Assembly (NCBI RefSeq): GCF_003573695.1
Contig: NC_039367.1
Location: forward strand, 32,946,442-33,010,441
DNA from: Papaver somniferum
Taxonomy: Eukaryota > Streptophyta > Magnoliopsida > Ranunculales > Papaveraceae
Reading direction: 5' to 3'
Length of the DNA stretch: 64,000 bases
Part shown: piece after piece, positions 25,086 through 36,560 of the stretch
Layout: the number at the start of each line of letters is the position of its first letter
How positions within the stretch are numbered: position 1 is the stretch's first letter
Notes under the pieces: generated by a model
What the model saw: only the letters and a program-made list of their open reading frames with translations
Told to the model about the DNA's origin: nothing
Database searches by the model: none
Program-made: the position numbers and the translations under genes

Positions 25086-25102
25086 ATGTCCCCCTTTGTC
25101 AA
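25086..25102 (-). other. Polypurine tract
   Basis: The minus strand reads TTGACAAAGGGGGACAT directly before the 3' LTR start. The same tract occurs at 6831-6843 and in degraded form next to 2971. Confidence 0.85.
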
Positions 25103-25837
25103 TTTCAGTGACAAAACTATCAATAAATATGGAATACAAATAAAATAATGAAACTTTAATAACTCCTATTCTATAAGTCTAATCTTCAACATTACTCGTA
25201 ATCTTCGCCGCTTCCAAGTACTCCAATGATCTCAAAGGTTGTAAGTTTAGCATCACCGTTTTTGAACATCCGTAGCTATAACAATGAGAAAACATAATTC
25301 TCAATCATTGTTATACAATGTCATAGTATTATTATACATTGTCAAAGCTCAATTGTATTACAACTTCAACAATAATACTATGGTGATGTGTATCACTCCC
25401 CCTTAGTCAATACTCCATCTCAATCACGGAAACCACCCCCCCTTACACAATGATCCGAAAACCATATGTATTTGTAGTGTGAACTACATATTAATTCTCT
25501 CCCTTTTTGTCAATAAAATTGGCAAAGGTAAAAAGAGAGGGATCATAATGAAATTTTCGTAAGACAAATTTCATGACCAAAAGAAAGAACACACATCAAC
25601 TTATTTAGATGCAATCATATAGCCTAAGCTAAGAGCATTCATCAAGGAGTTTAAATATACAAGATAACCCCTCTAAAATTCCACATCCGCACACCCCTCA
25701 AGATATGACCATTAAGCACAAGTTCAAAATAACTCTCCCCCATTGGATGTCATTCCCAAGGGAAAAACAACGAGCGACCTTAATTTCAAGAGAAACAAAC
25801 GATTTTTATTGGACACCAAAACCATGTGAATGATTTT

Positions 25838-26312
25838 TATATCCAAAAAATCAATCAAATTAATTACAAGTAAACCCATGATTAATTTAACCGGTATACG
25901 TAATCAAATTAACCACAAGTGATCAGTTTAAATGATTTGACTCAACATAAGTAAACTTATGGAACCACGACTAAGATAACCATACAAGAGTTTGATTGGA
26001 TTAATCATTCATATACTCAGCACAAGAGGAATCTTATGGAGTATGGAATTACTCAACTAGACTAATTACAAGAGAACCCATAATTAATCTAATTGGAATA
26101 TACAACCAAACTAATCAGAAATGTAATCAATTTAATTGTCATTTGTTTTGCTCAACATAAGAGGACTTACAGAGCAATAACTAAATAACAAAACAAGATG
26201 ATTAATTTAGTTCCAAATGCTCAACATAAAGTACCTTACGGAACAACCAACCAAGCTAATCAAAAATTAATCAACTTAGTCGTGTCGTGCTCAACATAAG
26301 ACACGTTACGGA
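25838..26312 (-). repeat. Degenerate tandem repeat in 3' internal region
   Basis: About five diverged units of 80-110 bp, recognisable by TTAATCAAATTA-like sequence and by CTCAACATAAG followed by ACTTACGGAGC. The related arms at 2972-4102 and 5722-6843 have only one unit, so the array is an expansion in this copy or subfamily. Confidence 0.65.
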
Positions 26313-26851
26313 GCCTCATGGTATTACATCAAAAATGGATCAATGAAGATCAATACCGTGGAATACACAAGGATTGATTCTATCTTTCATCACTATTTGC
26401 ATAAAGATATTTAATAAACATCATCCTTAACCACAAAATATTTTAACCTATCTTCCATCAAAGAATTGACAATATAGGCTTAACTTTTGTATATGTTAAA
26501 AGTATATTCATTCTTAAAACCAATAAACGAATACCGATCATGAACGACTTTACTTTTGACAAAATATGGGACAACATAGTTCACGGACGTACACACCAAC
26601 ATCCCATAACAAGTTGCAATATAACAAATCATAAAGATTAAATACTGCAAAACATCATCCTCCAAATATTTTTAGAAATTTAAACCAAAAACCTAAAAAA
26701 TAAACACAAGAAGATGAAAATAATAGCTATGTGTATTTACAATCATCGCTATTCAAAGGACTAGTTATTCCTCCAACTAAGCCAAAAATAAGACATACTA
26801 GGCAAACTAAATCAAAACAGACTCCTAAGCCAAAACCGGACATTAACAGCA

Positions 26852-27439
26852 TCAGAGTGACGGTTTCGGAGGTTCATGAGTCGTGTGATTATCGAGCTTA
26901 TGAGCGTTGGAAACCTTTGCAACCTTTGATGAAAAATCCTTAGGAGGCTGTTTAACACGGTTTTTCATGAGAGAAAGGTTATAGTTAAAATTTTCCAATT
27001 CAATTCTTACTGCATCATGACACTTTATTGTTCCAACAAGATGCTGAGCATCAATAACCACCTTAGTTTGAATCTTCTCCCCAATATCTGAGTAGGAAAC
27101 AGGAGATTGAGGAAAGGATCTTTCAACTTCAATAAGAGTTCCATTCTCTTTATCAAACTCAAAATATATACCATTATCAACGAAGTTTTCAGGAAAATCC
27201 TACGAGCATGAAGAGGACGCCATTGAAAAGAAACCTAGCGTGAGATATCTCAACTCAATAGGAAAGGTACATAAACGATTCGAGTGAAATAGGGTTTCCA
27301 AGATAGGTTTATAAGAACCCAAAAACGTACCCGTATGAGAATGACTTAAAGCCCGTAAAAACTTATAGTTTTCGAAAACCAAGTTGGAAACAAGACAAAA
27401 ACAACAAAACCTATAAAAACAAAGGATCAAAATACTCAT
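26852..27439 (-). pseudogene. Second ORF of LARD-like element, unknown function
   Basis: A minus-strand frame downstream of gag. The stretch from MASSSCS (about 27222) through DFPENFVDNGIYFEFD, SDIGEKIQTKVVIDAQHL and KCHDAVRIELENFNYNL to THEPPKPSL is about 124 codons with one TAG after the seventh codon. It may extend upstream in the same frame to 27439 with a hydrophobic start (MSILILCFYRFCCF). I recognise no domain. It lies where pol would be expected but is too short for any pol enzyme and lacks their motifs. It could be an accessory protein of this family or a remnant of captured sequence. Confidence 0.4.
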
Positions 27440-27598
27440 GCAAAGGTATGTGACTGATTATCCATCTAAAAACGATAAGAAATTATCAAGATAATCAGAG
27501 TTACTTTGCAAAGAGTATACCTATTCAATTCTCGCTCAACTAGGATTTTTGGTAGGTGAGAAAACAACCTTGTGATTAATTTTCACAAGTATGAGCAA

Positions 27599-28598
27599 TC
27601 AATTCATTAAATGAACATAGTTTTTGTTCAGACTTCCTTCTTTGATTATCCCTCGGTCCAGAAAAATAAGACATATCATGTTTAGTATATCCTTCCGAAG
27701 GCTTTCTCTGAGGAATAATCTAGGACCTCTTACAATTGGTTCAAGGGGATCAGGATAGATGAGAGCCCATTTTCTAGATTTAGATTTACCAAAAACATTC
27801 TTATAAACACATGGGATACTTTCATCAAAAATGTGAGAGTTTATTTGACTAGAATGTACCTGTGACCTGTGACGTCTTCTAGAAGGAAAATCATGTTTAT
27901 AAGGTTCTTGGTTTTCTGTGGGTATTTGATTCGCTACGGTAGTCGGCTGAATATTTGTTCCATTGACAGTAGATGGAAGAAAATTAAGAATTTTTAGAAA
28001 TTTGTTTCTTTCTGGCAAAACAATGGATAACATAGTGATTCTTTTTCCCACATAAAGTGCAGGTTCTTGGAAGAGAAGCAACAACTAACACTTGTTTAGA
28101 CTTCATAGCCGTCAGAGAAGATTGTAAGTTACGAAAACCTTTCATGACACAATCTTCATATGGAGAGAATTTCATTATGTACGGTAACTCATGAGAATTA
28201 GTTTGTGCAGAAGAATTTCTTCTTAAGACAGAGTTTTCCTTTTCCAAGGATTTGCACTGTCCATGGGCTAGAGCAAGTGATGCTTCAAGTTTTTCTTTTT
28301 CAACAAGAAATCTGTCAAGATCAGATGAATGCGTCTTGATCAAAAATTTTTCTCTAATTGAGCCTTCTTTAATCATCTTTACAAGATCAGAAATCTTTTT
28401 ATGCTGTAGATTATTTTCTTGAAGAAGTTTTTCAATATCCTTAGAGAATGACTCTATGATGTTATAGAGTACATGTTCACGATCAATAAACTTCTTAAAT
28501 TCATCAATGAGCTGTTCATGATTTTGAAGATCAACAAACTCAGTAGAATTTTTTGAAATTCTGGTGAGCTTCATTTCAGCTTTTGCCATTGTGTCCAA
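27599..28598 (-). pseudogene. Gag-like protein with CCHC zinc knuckle
   Basis: The first open frame (28598-27984, 204 codons) is a long coiled coil (about residues 20-115, e.g. ESFSKDIEKLLQENN) followed by CTLCGKKNHYVIHC, a CX2CX4HX4C nucleic-acid-binding knuckle. After the knuckle a frameshift leads into a second frame (28084-27599) rich in basic residues and ending GSLNKNYVHLMN. Upstream, a short frame starting MPPKSCNYVNC (about 28711-28660) is separated from the main frame only by a shift, so the original start was probably there, about 90 bp after the primer site. Gag packages the RNA in cytoplasmic particles. No protease or pol follows. Confidence 0.75.
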
Positions 28599-28803
28599 TG
28601 TATCATTGGAGAGAGAGTTGTGAACACAAGAAGGGACAACATTCCTACCTCGGGATTCAGAAGAATCTGCTAAGGAGTGGTATCTCCAAGACAGTTGACA
28701 TAGTTACAAGATTTAGGAGGCATTTTGATATGCGTAAGATATTCTTTCCTCAGACTCAGATTGCTACAAACACAAACTTGTAAGGTCTTAAATGTGTTTG
28801 CCT

Positions 28804-28815
28804 GCTCTGATACCA
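28804..28815 (-). other. Primer binding site, tRNA-iMet type
   Basis: The plus strand reads GCTCTGATACCA, so the minus strand is the classic TGGTATCAGAGC, two bases downstream of the 5' LTR end. It primes minus-strand DNA synthesis in copia elements. Confidence 0.92.
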
Positions 28816-28817
28816 AT

Positions 28818-31160
28818 TGAAAAATCAGGGGTCTAACAACACCACCTAATATTTCGCTTGGCAATCTGTATGGACTAACTACGAAACACTTTCTAGAGAA
28901 TCAACTAGACAGTCAGACTCGATATAAGTAAAAGTATCTCAAGGAGTTAATATCTCTCTCTTGTTTTGATTTACTCGAGCTAATAAAAATCAGCGAGTCT
29001 TAATCAAACACAAAGAATAACTTGGACGGTACTAAGACCAATGTCCAAGGATCAATCAATATCAATCAACAACCGTTAGGTCAGACTATACAATTGTTTG
29101 ATCTAAGACACAACCTGTATTATTTCTATTATATTAAAAAAATATAATGCGGAAAGGAAATAACACATACACCAAGTTTTTGTTAACGAGGAAACCACAA
29201 ATGCAGAAAAACCCTGGGACCTAGTACAGATTGAATACACATTGTACTAATCCGCTACAGACACTAGCCTACTCCAAGCTAACTTCGGACTGGACAGTAG
29301 TTGAACCCCAATCAGTCTCCCACTGATCCAAGGTACAGTTGCATTCCCAACGCCTATGATCTCAGCAGGATACTGCGCACTTGATTCCCTTAGCTGATCT
29401 CACCCACAACTAAGAGTTGGTACGACCCAAAATCGCACGCTTTAACAATAAACAAATCTGTCTCACATAGACAAGTCTATCAAAGGATAAATATGTCTCC
29501 CACAGATAAACCCTAAAAGAGTTTCTTCCGTCTTTCGATAACAATCAAGGTGAATATGAACCAATTGATAATCCAGTCTTATATTCCCGAAGAATAGCCT
29601 TGATTAATCAATCACCTCAAAACAATCTTAGTCGTATGGTAGCGAAATAAGATGTCTTGGAATCACAAACGATGAGATGAAGGTGTTTGTGATTACTTTT
29701 TATATCTTGCCTATCGGAGAACTCTCACGATGTCAAGACAATCAATATGATTGTACTAGTACGATAGAATATGGAAGATTAAATCACATAACTACGATAA
29801 AAGTAGTATCGGTCTGGCTTCACAATCCCAATGAAGTCTTTAAGTGTTTAACCTGGTTTTAGAAGAAGAAAACCAAAGGTTAATGGAGAATCGACTCTAG
29901 AACGCAAATTAGTATCACATGGACGTGTGGGGATTAGTTTTGCACAGTTGCTAGATGTCCCCTTATATAGTCTTTCAAATCAGGGGTTTGCCTTAGTTAC
30001 AAAGCAATCAATATCCACCGTTAGATTAAAACCTGATTTAGATTCAAGCTAATATTTCTCAACCGTTAGATCGAAAACTTAGATTTTCATACGCAAATGA
30101 CTGTAGGCTTCTAGGTTTGTTAACCGCACCCAAGCGTGTACATTGTTGGTTCAACAATAGTCTAACCGAAAGGTTAACCATATGAGCATTTTATACCAAC
30201 CATGTTCTTTTTCACCATAGTTCAAATGACTCAAATGAACTAGTTAGAGAGTTGTTCAATTGCAAGGAAATTTTATGTAATTACAAAAGACACAATTGAA
30301 GCAAAAACGATTTGATTCACTCGAATCGGTTCATGAACTTTATAGCCACGGTTTGCAAAAGCATTCCTTAGTTAAATAAAGATGAGTTCAAGAACAATCG
30401 TTTTTAGACATAACCTACTCAATTTTGCGGACTGGGTTCAATCCTCCTGCGATCTAGTGATTTGCTAGCGGACTTAAGTTCCCGGATGGAGTTCTCAAAA
30501 TCCACCAGATATTCTCGGACGAGAACTTCCGCCAGTTCGCGGACTTGGCTCACGCACTTCTCTGGTTCTCTTGATCAACAAAGTTCGCAGACTTCGGTTC
30601 AAGGAATACATTGGTTATATAGTATAAACTCTCATTTCAACAATTGAAACATTCTCAGAGAACGTTATACAGTTTGTTATTCACAAACCATTTTTCGTTA
30701 GAGGAATTTTCAAAGTGATTGAAACTTATCATGACTTTCTTCACTAGGAAAAGATAAACTTGGTCGAAGCGAAAACCTTACCAACACATATTTCGAGATA
30801 TAGATAGGCGAGGTATACTCGGCTTGAAATACCAAATGTGTATGATCTAGTATATAAATATATATAGCATACAACTTTTGTCTCAAAGAGTAGGAGATAA
30901 AATAGATAGACTTTTGAGTGACAGATAAGTTCAAGTCTCCACATACCTTTTAGTCGAGAAGTTCCACCGGTTCCTTGAATAGATCTTCTACTTGTATGAT
31001 GAATCGCCATGAAGTCCTTGAGCTCAACTTCACTTACTATCCTAGTCCGAGACTTAGCTGTAAGAGACTTGAAATCAAGAATTATAGTTTTGATCACCAA
31101 CATTGACAAACATGCTTGAGATAGCAACGCATGCGAGTTTGACTGAGCTATGCTCTAACA
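28818..31160 (-). repeat. 5' LTR of LARD-like element
   Basis: Aligns with 22748-25085 end to end with scattered differences. A TATA-like CTTATATAGT lies at about 29962-29972 and would drive minus-strand transcription of the gag-like ORF. The palindrome cluster at 30420-30560 is partly disrupted relative to the 3' LTR. Confidence 0.9.
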
Positions 31161-31165
31161 CAAGT
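31161..31165. repeat. Target site duplication CAAGT (right)
   Basis: Identical to 22743-22747. Removing the element and one copy restores continuity of the host reverse transcriptase gene. Confidence 0.9.
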
Positions 31166-31413
31166 ATTTGGAAAAATGCACATCGCAAGGCTACGAGTTT
31201 GGTGCTTTAGCTTTTACTACTATGAACTTGGTGACGAAACGACAAACTTTATTAAATGTCTTCACAATTACATGGCTAGTCATGATGCTAATGTGCGTGT
31301 AGGAGAATTCCTTTTTCATAGGTTAAGTGTGGTCGTTCAAAAACGAGTTGGAACCCATCTTATTTCTCGGTTGCCGACTAGTTCTTGTCTGATGAGAACT
31401 CTTTCGTATAAAT
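31166..31413 (+). pseudogene. C-terminal end of the split reverse transcriptase gene
   Basis: Directly after the right copy of the CAAGT duplication the reading continues as YLEKCTSQGYEFGAL, in frame with the sequence that ends at 22747. It reaches the family's C-terminal segment (FHRLSVVVQKRVGTHLISRL) and ends near 31413. An A-rich tail follows (about 31410-31440). The continuity across the insertion shows that the reverse transcriptase gene was present before the LTR element arrived. Confidence 0.75.
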
Positions 31414-31496
31414 AAAATAAAAAATAATAGAAAAATAAAGTTGTTTTTCTAAAAGAAAAAAAAAGAGGTTAGCAATAAAAATTGATGCTATTGTTT

Positions 31497-32313
31497 AGTA
31501 GGTGATCTTAATGCTATTGGTTCTCTGACTGAAAAGCAAGGTGGTGGGCTGAAACTAAATCCTGCCAATAATGGCTTTAAAGAGTTTATACATGATAGAT
31601 GTTTGATTGATATGGGTTACATCGGTCCAGCCTTCACATGGTCTAATGGTGCTACTAATGAAAAACCTATTTATGAAAGGCTTGATAGGACTCTTTGTAC
31701 TTCCGATTGGTTATTCACGTTTAAAGGCAATGGGGTTCTACATCTTCCTAGAATCAGTAGTGACCATGCTCCTATTCTCATAAATACTCATATGAAGAGT
31801 AAGAGGAAGAGAAAGAATGCTAATAAGGTAGAATATTATTGGGTAGACCATACTGAGTTCGAAGATGTGGTAGTGAACACTTGGGATTCTCAGGAACTAG
31901 GGCTTTCATGGTTAATGAGAACTATGAAAAATAATGCGCTTTACAATGACTACGAAATTTGTCGCAATGCTCCTCCAGTCTCATACCTCATGTTCGCAGA
32001 TGATCTCATTCTATTTGGGAATCTTGATGGGAAATTTGTGAGCACTCTGCAGAATATTCTCAGTAACTATACTTCCTGGTCAGGACAATACGCTAACATG
32101 CAAAAATATGCAATACATTTTAGAGAAGGTGTCATCCCCACCAGAAGAAAGGAAATTGCGAACATTCTGCGTGTTCAGCAAATGTAGATAAGTGACAAGT
32201 ATCTTGGTTATCAGCTACTAAAGTCTGCTCACAAAGTTGATTCATATGATTTTATTACAGACAAATTTGATGGGAAGCTTGCGAGATAGAAGAGAATTCA
32301 TTTGACTCACACT
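31497..32313 (+). pseudogene. L1 LINE fragment A, left part (endonuclease fused to RT)
   Basis: Begins inside the apurinic endonuclease-like domain (GDLNAIGSLTEKQGG, then IDMGYIGPAFTWSNG and SDHAPI). It then passes directly, near 31920, into the RT catalytic region (SYLMFADDLILF), with GQYANMQKYAIHF and SDKYLGYQLLKSAHK after it. Roughly a kilobase of ORF2, the endonuclease end and RT fingers, is deleted. A stop lies at 32185-32187 and another near 32287. L1 ORF2 nicks DNA and copies its own RNA at the target; this copy is dead. It continues at 38499 after a nested insertion. Confidence 0.85.
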
Positions 32314-33218
32314 CAAAGTAGTTAATATCGTGTATCGGTCTCGTATCGGCCAGGTCCGATACACCTATACAAAAGATATTATCGATATTTCTCGGTGATA
32401 CATCATTAAAATTAGAATTTTTAATGTTTACAAAACCATGTCCAAGCATAATAATAGTCCTAAACATATCTCAAAATTTTAAAATAAAATGTCATTTATC
32501 AGAGGCTTGTTTGCAAAACAATAAAAAACAAAACTTCCGTTTCATTGTCGTCGATTGAAAAAAGAACTAACCAAAATAAGAAAAACCGATGAAAGTGAAG
32601 AAAAAAAGCTTTAAAAATTTGGGTTGAAAAAAACGAAGGAATAGATTCAGGAGGTATAAGTGGCAAAATCATGGTTTTTTATTACACAAACACTCTTACT
32701 TCGATAATATCGTTGTATTAGTGAAGCGGATATATTGTTTTTTACCGTCCGACATGAACGATATTATCGTTCAATCTTTGTATCACCGATATTTCGATAT
32801 CGTATAGATATATTCACTGACGGACCTACAGCTGGGCTAACCCGGGCTTTAGCCCAGGTAGTCGTCACAGCCCAACAACCTAAAAAATGAAGAACCATTT
32901 TTTGGGGACCATGGTTTTTTTGGGGGGACCATGGTATTATTAGGCCACCTACCCTACAATGATAAGGGATGTCCTAACAATAATCCTACTTAGAAAGTTT
33001 ACTAATTTGCCTTTAACATAATTAACATTAACCCTAATACTAACCCTAACCGTGATATATTAACCCTAATGTAAAAGAAAAAAAAAGTCACGCACCCAAG
33101 TTATTTTCGTCTTCCTCCTCTTCCTCTCTTATTCTTCTTCATTGCAAACTCGTCTCCATCATCGATTCCTCGTCGATTCATAAATTTTTCATCGTCGATT
33201 AATCAATTTAGTATAAGA

Positions 33219-36200
33219 ATGGCCCGTCGAAAGCAAACCAAGCGAAATCCAGGAACAGGTCCATCATTAGGACGTTTAGCGAATCAACCACATGAAATTG
33301 AGGAAGAAGTTCAACCGGAGCAGCAACTAATTCGTCATAACAGCCGCAAGAACAACGCTGAATCTTCCATGGGACCGATTCGAGGGTATTTCTCGACAAA
33401 CCCATTGATTTTAATTTTTTTTCCATCGATTTAATTGAATAGAAATCATCAAAATATGCTTGAAATGGTAGTTACAGTGTTGGGTTCGGTTAGTTCGTGT
33501 TTTCTATTGGCCCTAGGTTCCTAACCGAACTCACTGAACTGAAGAACACGAAGAACAGTTCAGTTACTTGTGATTCAGACTTTGTTGTTTTGCAAAGAAA
33601 TTGTAAAATTTCCATGTAACCGAACTGTAGGGTTAATAGCATATAAAGAATTTTTTTTATTTCCTATGAGTTCGGTTAGTTCGCAACAATTCCATGTAAC
33701 CGAACTCTAGTGTTTCAAAAAACATGACAACGTGCTAAAACATCCAGGAGAAGGTTCGGTTAACTGTCAAAAATGGGAGGTAACCGAACCTATGAGTTCG
33801 GTTACCTACACAATTTTATAAGTAACTGAACCTATGAGTTCGGTTTGTTCGCAAACTTTTTAAAGTAACCGAACCTTACCCTGAATCACCAATAATTTAT
33901 TTTAGTTTGCCTTTTTTTTGTGAGTTATTCCTAATATATTTTGTTTTCTTTATTAGTGTCGAAGGTAATAAATCCAACCAACCATTACCTGAAGATATGA
34001 TAACTCCTCCGCCTAGAGGGGGGTACACGTAGGTGCCTCTAAGCATGGAACCAAATACGTTGTCAACCGAGACGATGTCAATAGAGATAATGTTGACGAT
34101 GTCATTCAACAAGTCTATGAGGAGATTACGGAAGAAACGGGTGATCAACAACATGAAGAGGAGATTAAAAATTTGGAAGAAACGGGTGATCAAGAACATC
34201 AAGAGGTGATTGTGGAACACGTGGAACATAATCAAAGAGAAGGTAAGGAAGTAGTTGAAGAAGAAGAAGGAAATGAGGATGAGGATGATGATGAAGGTGA
34301 AGAAGATGAGGATGAGGAAGAAGAAGGAAATGAGGATGAGGAAGATGATGATGATGAAGAAGAAGAGGAGACGGTTGAAATTGTTCAAAATACGCCTAAA
34401 TCTCCTTGTACTAGATATGCACATTCCTGAAGATGCACTGTGCTTGCCGCCGAGGAACCCAACCTATGATACTCCTAGAAATGGAGGGCTGAAATTTATT
34501 GGCTACAAAAACTCATGGGCTTCCAAGATTTTTGCGACCAAGGTATTGAATCTTATCCATGAAGATTTATTAATTTGGTTCTATTTTTCTATATATATTT
34601 TTATATAAGATACAATCTTGTTATTGTAGGACCATAATAATGCTGTCCGTGTTTTAAAACGTCAAAAGAACAAGATATGGAGTATAGAGCATGAGTGTGA
34701 TGAGTGCAAGAATGCGGTATATGATTGTGTACTTTGGAAAGCGATAGAGCAAGCGCACCATAAATTTGATGCTGTCGCTGTTATTGCGTTTGCCGAGAGA
34801 GATTATCCAGAGACGGATACTTTCCTTCTACCCTTTGGCGAGATGGCAATAACTCCAAATGATTGTTATAGAATCACAGGCCTACCAATTACTGGAACAA
34901 GTGTTCGAGATGGCTACGATCCTAATATGATTTTTGGAGCTCTTGAAAAGTTGGTTGAAAAGTGTCTAGGATGGGACTCTACAAGGGCACAATGTGAGTT
35001 TAGAAAAGCTGCAAAGAAGCCTAAGAGAGGCGATGATCATAATCCGTTCAATGCAGACCACACGGCCAAGAAGATGTTGAAAAAGATCAAGTTGAACACC
35101 TTGTTTGATGAGTTATCAGGGACTAGAGCTAAAGTTCTTGGAGGAAAGTTGGTGATGACGGAGGAGAAGCTTACACACCATGTGACTGCTTATTTGTTGT
35201 ACCAACTGGGAACCATTTTCTTCCCTGACACTTCAGGTGCTGTGGTAAACGCCCATTACCTCCAGCTATTGGACCCACTTGGTGATGTGAACAACTACTG
35301 TTGGGCATTGCGGTTCTTTCACTTGTTCAAGCGGAGCTTAGAAAATCTTCGAGGCAAAAGAGTCTCTACTTTGTAGGGTTATACACCCTTGTTCAGGTAC
35401 GCCGTTAAGTTTTCCTTTGTTTTCCGTAATTGAATTAATGTGTATTGTTAGTAATCATAATTGTATCTTTTCTTGGTTTTTCTCATAGGTTTGGGTGTAC
35501 GACCACTTCCCTTCACTGAAATTGTCTCATTATCACGATCCTTGGCCTTATGGGAAGCCTACAGCTGGTAAATATGAATTTTTGAACTCACTAGACAAGA
35601 AGAAGGAAGAGAAGGTGTTGAGGTTGAGGGAGAAATTAGATGATTTGACGCTTGAAGATGTGGTTTTCCATCCATACGCTTATGATGAAGATCAAGAAGA
35701 TAGTGATGTTGAGTTTATTGATTTCTCTCATGTCGCATCTTACAACGTACCATTGTTTCATCCTGGAGGTGGTACAATGTATAATACTCGGAGAGTATTG
35801 AGACAATTTTTTTGCATTCAAACTATCCCAGATGAGGAAAAATTCAACTTCAAGGTGACGAAGCGGGGAACCAATAACACCGAAAATAATTTTGTTCCCA
35901 AATACGACCCAACTCCATCTGTGGACCATTGAAACAACATGGTGCAATATATGGTTCCTAGTGAAGATTTACCGGATATCACTGGTGATCCAAATGCTTG
36001 TGAAGAGGGTTACATGGAATGGTATCAAAATTGCTCTCATCCTTTGGTAATAAACCATGTCCAACAAGCTCGTGCTGAGAAGGGGAAACGAAGATGGTTG
36101 AGAAAGAGGCTCAGAGAATTTTGAAGACAACTCCTAAATGTGGTGATGAGGCTTTGATGTTATGGAATGCGGCGGTAAGATATTTCTCTCGTCTTTTATT

Positions 36201-36560
36201 TATAGTCAATTATTTATGCTTTTTATTGAAAATAGAAATAATAGTCGTTTATTTATGCTTTTGTTCTCTAAATAGAAAAAGGCTAGTGCTAAAATGTTGA
36301 AGAAACTTATGGAAAATATCAAGAGTGGAGACTCGATGAAAACTAATGAACTGAAATACCTATACGGTGAACTGAGTCATGTTTTTGCACCCCCCACTGT
36401 TGATCCAATGCCGGCGAAGAGGACTCGCAAAGAAGGTGAAGGTACAAGTCATATGGTTGAACAACAAAGCAGTGGAGAGGATACTCGTAGTGACGAGGGG
36501 ATTGCTAGAGCTCCAAGACGCAAGAAGGCAAAAGTTTCTCGTAGGGGTCGTGGTAAATGA
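33219..36560 (+). pseudogene. Plant mobile domain (PMD, aminotransferase-like) gene in transposon
   Basis: Exon 1 (MARRKQTKRNPGTG..., 33219-33387) is basic. Intron 1 ends at TTAG near 33956. An acidic Glu/Asp-rich region follows (34040-34430), then IPEDALCLPPRNPTYDTP and GLKFIGYKNSW. After an intron (about 34542-34629) comes the PMD core: DCVLWKAIEQAHHKFDAV, LLPFGEMAITPNDCYRITGL, HVTAYLLYQLGTIFFPD, LLDPLGDVNNYCWA, then an intron (35395-35489) and VWVYDHFPSLKL. The end is lysine/arginine-rich with a nuclear-localisation-like tail (PRRKKAKVSRRGRGK). Breaks are a frameshift or stop near 34050, a shift near 35372, TGA at 35930-35932 where the family has Trp, and a shift near 36090. PMD proteins of plants act in silencing and genome stability; the role of transposon versions is unknown. 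Confidence 0.8.
33480..33890. repeat. Alternating TTCGGTT/AACCGAA array, intron 1 of PMD gene
   Basis: About a dozen 7-8 base motifs in alternating orientation, spaced roughly 20-50 bp, so adjacent pairs can form hairpins. The spacers share little sequence. Direct observation. Confidence 0.8.

Larger units (their letters stand above)
22748..31160 (-). mobile_element. Complete non-autonomous giant-LTR retrotransposon (LARD-like), 8.4 kb
   Basis: Two LTRs of 2338 bp (22748-25085) and 2343 bp (28818-31160) flank a 3.73-kb interior. The target duplication is CAAGT at 22743-22747 and 31161-31165. On the minus strand the order is 5' LTR, primer site (28815-28804, complementary to tRNA-iMet), a gag-like ORF with a zinc knuckle, a second ORF, non-coding 3' sequence with a tandem repeat, a polypurine tract and the 3' LTR. 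Protease, integrase, reverse transcriptase and RNase H are all absent, so it must have relied on another element's enzymes. LTR size and lack of pol fit the LARD class. The CCHC gag and tRNA-iMet primer site suggest a copia origin. Confidence 0.92.

Noticed and set aside
32990..33070. Telomere-like TTAACCCTAA/TAACCCTAA words
   Set aside because: Only a few scattered, imperfect copies in AT-rich 5' sequence of the PMD transposon; no tandem array.
33897..34424. Minus-strand 175-codon frame rich in Ile/Leu/Phe
   Set aside because: It is the antisense of the acidic Glu/Asp-rich exon of the PMD gene; no domain.
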